Shown: piece by piece, positions 57,128-64,000 of the stretch
Layout of the letters: each line of letters starts with the position of its first letter
How positions within the stretch are numbered: position 1 is the first letter of the stretch
Source: Monoplex corrugatus
Lineage: Eukaryota; Mollusca; Gastropoda; Littorinimorpha; Ranellidae
Direction: 5' to 3'
Assembly: GCA_030674185.1 (NCBI GenBank)
Contig: CM060308.1
Coordinates: 36,802,050 to 36,866,049 of the forward strand
Length of the DNA: 64,000 nt
Made by a program: the position numbers and the translations under genes
The notes under the pieces: generated by a model
What the model was told of the DNA's origin: nothing
The model's input: only the letters and a program-made list of their open reading frames with translations
Database searches by the model: none

Positions 57128-57260
57128 TTAACCTTTCACTCCTAACCTTCACAGCTGCAAAAACTTACCTTTGATCCTACCCACACCAGCTCTGCAGGGT
57201 AAGTTTTGCTTTGTTAGCTGGTTGACATGCAGAGGTGACGGGTGGGAGTCAAAGGGTTAA
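57128..57260. mobile_element. TTAA palindromic MITE, diverged
   Basis: TTAACCTTTCACTCCTAACC at the left, GGGTGGGAGTCAAAGGGTTAA at the right. Confidence 0.82.
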
Positions 57261-57540
57261 TGACCTGGAAAACTGTGCTGGCCTAGGTGCGTTCACCAGG
57301 GTCACCCAAGCCAGACAGGCAGAGGGTAGAGGTCAAACGCACTGTGTAATCCACTCACTGAAGACGGATTATGCAGACTGTGAAAAACACATTGTCTGCA
57401 CAGTATGGACCGGAACAACGTGGTTAACGCATCCGACAAAGGCATGACTATGCCTTAAAAGATTATCCGATATTTGATAAGGCTGGGCTGCCTGAAGCTC
57501 ACCTGAGTTGTTCCATCTGAAGTTCATTGACCTTGTCTGG

Positions 57541-57558
57541 GTGTTGTGTGTGTGTGTT

Positions 57559-57632
<74 letters not shown>

Positions 57633-57713
57633 CTGTGTGTATTTCTCTGTGTGTGTGTGTGTGTTTCTGTGTGTATTTCTGTGTGTGGTGTGTGTATGTG
57701 TGTATGAGTGGCT

Positions 57714-57769
<56 letters not shown>

Positions 57770-57875
57770 GTGTGTGTGTTTCTGTGTGTATTTTCTCTGC
57801 TGTGTGTGTTGTTTCTGTGTGTATTTCTGTGTGTGTGTGTGTGTGTATGTGTGTATGAGTGGCTGGGGTGTGTGT

Positions 57876-57912
<37 letters not shown>

Positions 57913-57945
57913 TGTGTTTCTGTGTGTGTGTGTGTGTGTGTGTGG

Positions 57946-57976
<31 letters not shown>

Positions 57977-58073
57977 TTCTGTGTGTATTTCTCTGTTGTG
58001 TGTGTGTGTTTCTGTGTGTATTTCTTGTGTGTTGTGTGTGGTGTGTGGTGTGTGTGTTTCTGTGTGTATTTCT

Positions 58074-58109
<36 letters not shown>

Positions 58110-58117
58110 TTCTCTCT

Positions 58118-58195
<78 letters not shown>

Positions 58196-58207
58196 CTGTG
58201 TGTATTT

Positions 58208-58243
<36 letters not shown>

Positions 58244-58301
58244 TTCTGTGTGTGCGTGTATGAGTGGCTGGTGTGTGTGTGTGTGTCTGCGGTGTGTGTG
58301 T

Positions 58302-58393
<92 letters not shown>

Positions 58394-58490
58394 CTATGTG
58401 TATTTCTGTGTGTGTGTATGAGTGGCTAGTGTGTATGTGTATGAGTAGCTGGTGTGTGTGTGTGTGTGTATGTGTGTGTGTGTTGTGGTG
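57541..58490. repeat. 1-kb compound TG block with higher-order units
   Basis: TG repeats interleaved with TTTCTGTGTGTATTTCTCTG and TATGAGTGGCTGGTGTG modules that recur several times (57704, 57855, 58258, 58419). Both strands are open but non-genic (Cys-Val or His-Thr). Confidence 0.96.
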
Positions 58491-58916
58491 CATGCACGCG
58501 CGTACGCTTGTCTACGTGTGTTTGCGGGCACGCGCGCGAGTGTGTATTCATTGAACTTGTTTCATCATAATGACCGCACTGTAAATTGTCTAGGTGGTAA
58601 TCCATGGAGCATTATGGTATTACAGAGGCTGTCCAATAACTGCCTTATGGTGCAAGTGAACTTTTTTAACATCCCATCGATCTTTACCCTTGTCATTATC
58701 AGAGTTCAAATGTACTACAGTCATGAAAACCATAACTGTGTGTTTTAAGCAGATGCACATATGAGGATGATGTACTTGTGGTGCAAGTCGAAATGTACCG
58801 GGGTATGCATTATTTTAATTTCCAGCTATGAATTTATGGAGTACTTAATGCTGTATCTCATATCATTTCTGCTTATTTTGGGACAAGTACAAGAAAGAAT
58901 CTTTCTTTGTCTACCA
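58491..58916. other. No gene recognised
   Basis: A GC-alternating stretch (58490-58545) followed by unique sequence. Confidence 0.5.
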
Positions 58917-59440
58917 GTCGCCGTGGTATAGTAGTTAGCGCAACGGACTACCGATTGGAGGGTCGTGGGTTCGAATTCCCGTTAGTCCCTTAAAATATCA
59001 TTGTGGGATTTTTCGGCTCTAACTGGCTCCTACCCAGAGTTGGGCATACTATGGGCTCATTGGGAAGACTAGGACCACACAGTCGAGTCTCATCCACTTC
59101 ACAGATGCATCATTGAGGGTGTTGCTCAAATATTCTGACCAGCACCACAGGTATCTGTATCTCTCGGGCCTGGTTGACGCCAGGATATATTATGATAGTA
59201 AGCGTAGAGTACAGCCCTGTCACGCAGTCTCAATCCTCGATGGAACTTCATAGCATCATGATTATCATCATCATCGACATCATCATCACCACATTGTAAA
59301 AAACAACAACAACAACAACAACAAAACTGCCAGCTTCTGTGGCCATTAATTAAGGTGGCACAGAAAATGGGACAAAACCCCCCCAAAAAAAAACAACAAA
59401 AAAGGTGAGCACAAAGGTAACCTCCGTGAGTGCGATGATC
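58917..59440 (+). mobile_element. tRNA-derived SINE, long copy
   Basis: Head with TAGTAGTTAGCGCAACGGAC and B box GGGTTCGAATTCC (about 58967). The body contains CCCAGAGTTGGGCATACTAT, TCATCCACTTCACAG and GACGCCAGGATATATTATG. It is followed by (ATC)n and (CAA)n tracts and a GTGAGTGCGATGATCC end shared with 39220. A long A/C-rich tail (59380-59500) follows. Confidence 0.9.
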
Positions 59441-59715
59441 CCAAACAAAAAACAAAACAAAACAAAAAAAAAACAAAAACAAAAAACAATAAAAAAAACA
59501 AACACCTTTGATGTGACGAAAGTTTATTTTTCGATTTGTTTTTCAAATGTCTTCTCCACCTCCATTCCACTCTAACTTTTATTCATTATTTTGGATAGAA
59601 AAACAATTCTTACTTAGGCATTTTTGTCTGTGGCCACCTTTTTCTCGGTCCCATTTCAATACGCTACTTTAGTAATCTTTTGAATCCTGCACACTATTTA
59701 ATAACTGCAAAAACC

Positions 59716-59864
59716 TTAACCATTTGACTTTCTCAACCTGCCCACCAACTTCTTGCAGGAAGCTGGTGGATTAGGTGAGGCAGTCAAAGGGTTAAGTTTT
59801 CGCTTTGCTAGCATGGTTGACAATACAGGGTGCTGGTGGACAGGGTGCGGGTGTCAAAGGGTTA
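59716..59864. mobile_element. TTAA palindromic MITE
   Basis: TTAACCATTTGACTTTCTCA at the left, then an inner hairpin AACTTCTTGCAGGAAGCTGG and right outer arm GGTGTCAAAGGGTTAA. The left outer arm is truncated. Confidence 0.87.
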
Positions 59865-59865
59865 A

Positions 59866-59998
59866 TGGCCACAGAAGCTGGGGCAATTTTCCACAATGCT
59901 ATGAAGATGATGGGGATGATAATTGTGATGCTGAGGAGTTCCACTCTCGACTGAGACCACGTGACAGGGCTGTACTCTACGCTTCTTTTCGTAATATA
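59866..59998 (-). mobile_element. SINE body fragment, minus strand
   Basis: On the minus strand this reads GCGTAGAGTACAGCCCTGTC through to CCAGCTTCTGTGGCCATTAA, the same order as 59205-59350. No tRNA head. Confidence 0.78.
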
Positions 59999-60037
59999 TA
60001 CATCTCTCTGTCTCTGTCTGTCTGTCTGTCTGTCTCT

Positions 60038-60164
60038 ATATGTATATATATATACATATATATGTATATGTATATATTACATATATACATATGTATGTAT
60101 ATATATATATATATATATGCATTTTATATGTAAATACATACGTATATACATACATACATACATG

Positions 60165-60249
<85 letters not shown>
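60038..60249. repeat. (TA)n / (TACA)n microsatellite
   Basis: TATATG, TACA and TA runs, over 200 bp. Confidence 0.97.
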
Positions 60250-60251
<2 letters not shown>

Positions 60252-60255
60252 TGGA

Positions 60256-60530
60256 GTTAACCAGGCTCGAGAAATAGACACCTTGATTGTTGGTCAGGGA
60301 ATTTGAGCATCACCCTTCATGACACATCCTTATTTAAAGTGGATGAGTGGATGGAGTGTGTTGTCTCAGTCTTCCCAGCAAACCCAATGCACGGTCAACT
60401 CGGGGTATGAACCGGTTGGGGACGAAAAATCCCACAACGGTTTTGACAGGAAGGATGGGAATCGAACCCACGATCTTCCAGTCTTTAGTCCGTTACATTA
60501 ACCACTGCACCACGGCGACCAGTAAACCAG
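60256..60530 (-). mobile_element. tRNA-derived SINE, minus strand
   Basis: The reverse strand starts at about 60523 with CGCCGTGGTGCAGTGGTTAA, then a B box GGGTTCGATTCCC (about 60458-60470), GGGATTTTTCGTCCCC and the body to about 60260. Confidence 0.88.
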
Positions 60531-60561
60531 AATGATGAAGAGAGAGAGGGAGAGAGAGAGA

Positions 60562-60615
<54 letters not shown>

Positions 60616-60828
60616 TGTGAGTGTACGTGTGCATGTGTGCATATTGTATATGTATGTGTGCATGTATTTGTGTCCGTATGTGTGTATGTGAGTATGCATT
60701 TATGTGTGTGCGCGTGTGTATATGTGTGTGTGCATGTATATGTCTGTGTGTGTGTGAGTGTACCGGCACGCGCACGTGCATGTGTGTGCGTGCGCGCGCG
60801 TACGTGTGTGTGTGTGTGTGTGTGTGTG
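60562..60828. repeat. (GT)n-rich tract
   Basis: A pure TG run to 60614, then degenerate TG/GC/TATG sequence to 60828. Confidence 0.95.
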
Positions 60829-61091
60829 GCTCGCGCGCCTCAGCATGCTCGTTAGCGCATGTCTTTTGCGCGGCAAAGTGTCGGACAGTAACCCCAGTCA
60901 CCGGCCTGGCCTAGTTGAGCCGTGTCAAGGTTGCAGGAGCAAATTAAACAGACTCCCAGATATGATGGCGCTGAGGCGTGTTGTATATTGAGCAGCTGGG
61001 CACGACCGTAAAGCGGATCTTAGGAATCGTAAGTGTGCTTATCAGTAAAAATTGTCTTAATTTAAAGTAAAAAGGAGGAAATCGGTTGGAA

Positions 61092-61424
61092 TAGGCTTGT
61101 TTACTTCTGAGTGTATACATGTAAAGCTCGTCTTTTCTAAGTTTGCTTAGCGGACTTAAAGCAAACTTACCTACAGCATATAATTTAAGATTGGCAATCA
61201 GCATAGACTTGTTTACCTTCTGAGTGAGCACACGCCAAGCTCGTCTTTCCTAAGTGTGCTTAGCGGGCCAAAAGCACACTTACCCTAAGCATACAATCTA
61301 AGATTGGCAATCAGTTTGCTTAGGCTTGTTTACGTTCTGAGTGTGCATACACAAAGCTCGTTTTTTTTAAGTGTGTTTAGCGGGTCCAAAGCAAACTTAC
61401 CCTAAGCATACACTCTAAGATTGG
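61092..61424. repeat. Three tandem units of about 115 bp
   Basis: Units begin TAGGCTTGTTTAC (61092), TAGACTTGTTTACC (61204) and TAGGCTTGTTTACG (61321). Each contains an internal near-palindrome, TAAGTGTGCTTAGCGGGCC to AAAGCACACTTACCCTAAGC, and ends CTAAGATTGGC. Confidence 0.93.
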
Positions 61425-61590
61425 CTGTACGATCATGCCCAGAAGAAAAGCCTATAGCGTTTCTGAGCTGTACGATTGAGTGTGGGTCAACTTATGACAT
61501 CAAGAAAAGAAAATGCCCATTTTTTTTTTCAATTGTTCCATCAAGGGTCACACGCCTACAGGCTAAGTGTACCTAGATTTTCAGCATTCA

Positions 61591-61658
61591 CTGTGTGTGT
61601 GTGCATGTGTGTATGTGAGTTTGAGTGTGTGCGTGCGTGCGTGCGTGGTGCGTGTGTG

Positions 61659-61726
<68 letters not shown>

Positions 61727-61735
61727 TTGCTTGTG
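61591..61735. repeat. (GT)n/(GTGC)n microsatellite
   Basis: TG run with a GTGC stretch near 61630. Confidence 0.96.
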
Positions 61736-61957
61736 CACACGCGCATTGTATGTTTGTATGTGAATATTTGTGTCGTTTACATTATGTTTCTTCTTTTCAC
61801 TATGGTTTTTAATACTTATAACAGCGTGATTCCTGATACTTAGTTACTTTTCACGTTTTATCAGTGTCTATTTTTACTCGGCTGAAAGTTTGATAATGTT
61901 CTATTCATGTAACACGCAATGAACATGCTTTTGACATGGACCATTCGGGCCATATAA

Positions 61958-62349
61958 ATAATCATCATCATCATCGTCGTCGTCGTCGTCGTCTTCATCA
62001 TCATATCATCATCATCATCATCAGCAGCACAGCAGCAGCAGCAGCATCACCATCACACCACCACCACCACCACCACCACCACCACCACCATCATCATCAA
62101 GACCTTACCAGCTCATAGAGTTTTGCTAAGGCTCATGAAGTCTGCCAGATAATTACTGGCAGATTTGTGTGGAGCGCATATGGCATTGTCCGAGTGCGAT
62201 GAATCCCTCTTGAACAAACTCCAAACCCCATCGTCATCATCATCTCATCATCATCATCACCATCACCACCACCACCACCATCATCATCATCACCATCACC
62301 ACCACCACCACCGCCACCACCACCACCACCACCACCACCACCTCCACCA

Positions 62350-62397
<48 letters not shown>

Positions 62398-62400
62398 TAT
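61958..62400. repeat. (ATC)n/(CAC)n/(GTC)n trinucleotide tracts
   Basis: Tracts at 61958-62098 and 62231-62400 flank a 130-bp copy of the dispersed repeat seen at 56640 (62105-62215: GGCAGATTTGTGTGGAGCGC, CATTGTCCGAG). Histidine-rich frames here are spurious. Confidence 0.95.
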
Positions 62401-62456
62401 CATCGTCAATACTACTACTACCGCTGCTTCTGCTGCTGCTGCTGCTTATCATGCGC

Positions 62457-62648
62457 TTAACCCTTTCACACCCGCACCCTATCCGCCAACTGCAAAAACT
62501 TAACCTTTGACTCCCTCACCCTATCCACCAGCTTCCTGCAGAAAGCTGGTAGATAGGGTGAGGGAGTCAAAGGGTTAAGTGTTGGCTTTGCTAGTACGGT
62601 TGCCAATGCAGGATGCTGGTGGACAGGGTGCGGGAGTCAAAGGGTTAA
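62457..62648. mobile_element. TTAA palindromic MITE, best two-tier copy
   Basis: Outer TTAACCCTTTCACACCCGCA and GCGGGAGTCAAAGGGTTAA. The inner complete hairpin (CTTAACCTTTGACTCCCTCA to GAGGGAGTCAAAGGGTTAAG) is almost perfectly self-complementary, with centre CTTCCTGCAGAAAG. Confidence 0.93.
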
Positions 62649-62694
62649 AAAGTGCTGCCCTCTAGCGGTCAGATTTTTCAAGCAGTACTGATGT

Positions 62695-62830
62695 CCACAC
62701 AGAGATAGAAGAATCTGGTGAACGATTCTTCAGTGTGGCGCCCCAGTGGCTCTTCACGGAGTTGAAGAAAAAGAAAGAGAAGAAGAAAAAGAATAATAAT
62801 ACTAGGAAGAAGACGAAAGAGAAGAAGATT
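62695..62830 (+). mobile_element. LINE 3' terminal fragment with (GAA)n tail
   Basis: GAATCTGGTGAACGATTCTT and CTCTTCACGGAGTTGA match 7210-7255, then a GAAGAAGAAAAAGAA tail. Truncated copy of the family at 6740. Confidence 0.75.
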
Positions 62831-63177
62831 TTCACACTGACTGCTGCATGTTTTTGTCTCTTCACCTTTGTATCTGTTTGGTAGCTTTGCTGTACTAAGA
62901 AATAGCCTTGCCCAGTACAGAACATTTCAAAAAGCTGGCTGGTAGCCATACTTGCCAACAAGAAACCAGAATGCACATAAATCATTCTTGTATAATGCTA
63001 TTCTTGTATATTTTCCAAACTCATTTAGATCCACTGCGCATTCTGCAGAATCAGACTTTTCAATGGAGCATGGAGTAACTCAAGTGTTGGGCGAGCTGCC
63101 ATATTCCACTCTGTTGTTATTACACAGCCTGCAAGTGGACAAGTATATTGAATGTTTTCATGTTTTCATAAACCTGC

Positions 63178-63230
63178 CACTGACGTGACTTACAGGATCT
63201 TATACATATGTTATTTATTATGCGTTGGGT
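63178..63230 (-). mobile_element. SINE tail fragment
   Basis: GACGTGACTTACAGGATCTT matches, in reverse, the AAGATCCTGCAAGTCATG end at 50645. Confidence 0.5.
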
Positions 63231-63289
63231 GCGGTGGGCATGGTGTGTCGTCCTGGTGTCGTTGTGGGGAAAAAGGCACGATCACTGAT

Positions 63290-63695
63290 CACATTATCAT
63301 CATCATCAGGTGCCCTGCCGCATGGCGTTGGCGATCATGGACTTCCATCTGTCTCTATCTCTCGTTGCCTCTAGCATCTCCCCTACCCTCCTCGTCCCCA
63401 GCCACTCTGCAAGTCCGTCCAGCGTTTTCTCCTGGGTCTACCCGGTGCTCTCTTTCCCTCCAGCTTTCCCGTTGTGACTAGGTGCTCCAAATCCCCCTTC
63501 CTCATAAAAAGGCCTATAAATGTTGCCTGTCTTTTCCTAATCTTCCTTATGAGTGATCTACTTGTGTCTGCCTCCATCAAGACTGTCTCGTTTGTTTTCT
63601 TTGCTGTCCATGGAACTCTCAACATTCTTCTTAGAAACCACATCTCGGCTGCCTCAATTTTGTTCTGGCTTTGTTTCTTGACTGTCCACATTATA
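63290..63695 (-). mobile_element. RTE-like LINE 3' tail
   Basis: Minus-strand KIEAAEMWFLRRMLRVPWTA, KKTNETVLMEADTSRSLI, GKLEGKRAPGRP and a (CATCAT)n edge at 63296-63308. About 95% similar by eye to the copy at 49634. Confidence 0.9.
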
Positions 63696-64000
63696 GCTTC
63701 CTGAAAGACTTGTTGGTGGTGTTTCTTTTTCTTTTTTAGCGTTTTTTTTCTTGGATACCTGCACGCTTGTTATTTTGCCCACTCTGTGCATGTGGCATGT
63801 TGCTGCACAGTGTGCCAATGTGAAACTGTTTTCAACAGCAAACGTTGCAGAACGCAAAATCTTAGAAACGAGGTGGAATTTGCATAGTACATGCTCACCA
63901 TATTATGTTTCTTCAAGACAAATTTTCTCGCTTGACTTGTGCGCATGCAACACGCGTCAGTTTACATGTACTACTAGCTAGAGGGCGCTGTCCTATCTCC
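63696..64000. other. No gene recognised
   Basis: Unique sequence to the window edge. No splice-bounded open frame with known motifs. Confidence 0.5.

Noticed and set aside
56793..57152. LINE C-terminus suggested by RVPPIWSQLISVIRE
   Set aside because: Only a short resemblance to the WxxLP motif. No neighbouring RT pieces.
58918..58985. Functional tRNA gene
   Set aside because: Same SINE head occurs in other copies with a shared non-tRNA body, and the cloverleaf is degenerate.
62165..62503. Histidine-rich protein
   Set aside because: Product of CAC/ATC trinucleotide repeats.

Overview
This is eukaryotic DNA: the genes have introns with consensus GT/AG junctions, long noncoding stretches, abundant (TG)n microsatellites and dense retrotransposon and DNA-transposon debris. 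The repeats (tRNA-headed SINEs, TTAA-flanked piggyBac-like elements and MITEs, a DIRS-like relic, a Ty3-like LTR element, RTE-like and CR1/L2-like LINEs) suit an invertebrate, most likely a marine mollusc. The taxon is an inference and no single sequence proves it.

Two host genes are supported. At the left edge (398-604, minus strand) is one exon of a COA8/APOPT1-like mitochondrial cytochrome c oxidase assembly factor; the rest lies outside the window or was not found. The main gene is a complete KLHDC1/KLHDC2-type kelch-repeat protein on the plus strand, with ten coding exons from 15132 to 36838. The ten exons join with consistent reading phases into 402 codons plus a stop, close to the 406 residues of the human proteins. 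Its family supplies substrate receptors of CUL2-elongin ubiquitin ligases that read C-terminal degrons.

Layout: 0-1 kb COA8 exon; 1-7.3 kb microsatellites, a LINE, a deleted mariner and LINE tails; 7.3-11.8 kb largely anonymous; 11.8-14.3 kb a TTAA-flanked piggyBac-like element split by a LINE; 15-37 kb the kelch gene, whose introns hold a 2-kb satellite array (intron 3), a decayed duplicate of exon 6 (intron 5) and, in intron 6, a LINE with three younger insertions inside it, one carrying a small two-exon open reading frame; 37.7-38.45 kb a long foldback; 38.7-40 kb MITEs and a SINE; 40-47.5 kb a possible TTAA-flanked element containing a Ty3-like LTR retrotransposon and a LINE; 49.6-52.8 kb a LINE tail, SINEs and a DIRS-like relic; 53.4-64 kb LINE fragments, a minisatellite, a 1-kb TG-rich block, SINEs, MITEs, a 115-bp tandem repeat and trinucleotide repeats.

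No operon, CRISPR array or prokaryotic signal is present. The most interesting structures are the nested insertions in intron 6 with legible target-site duplications, the intact two-exon reading frame inside a TIR element, the relic exon duplication in the kelch gene, and the repeated TTAA-flanked foldbacks.
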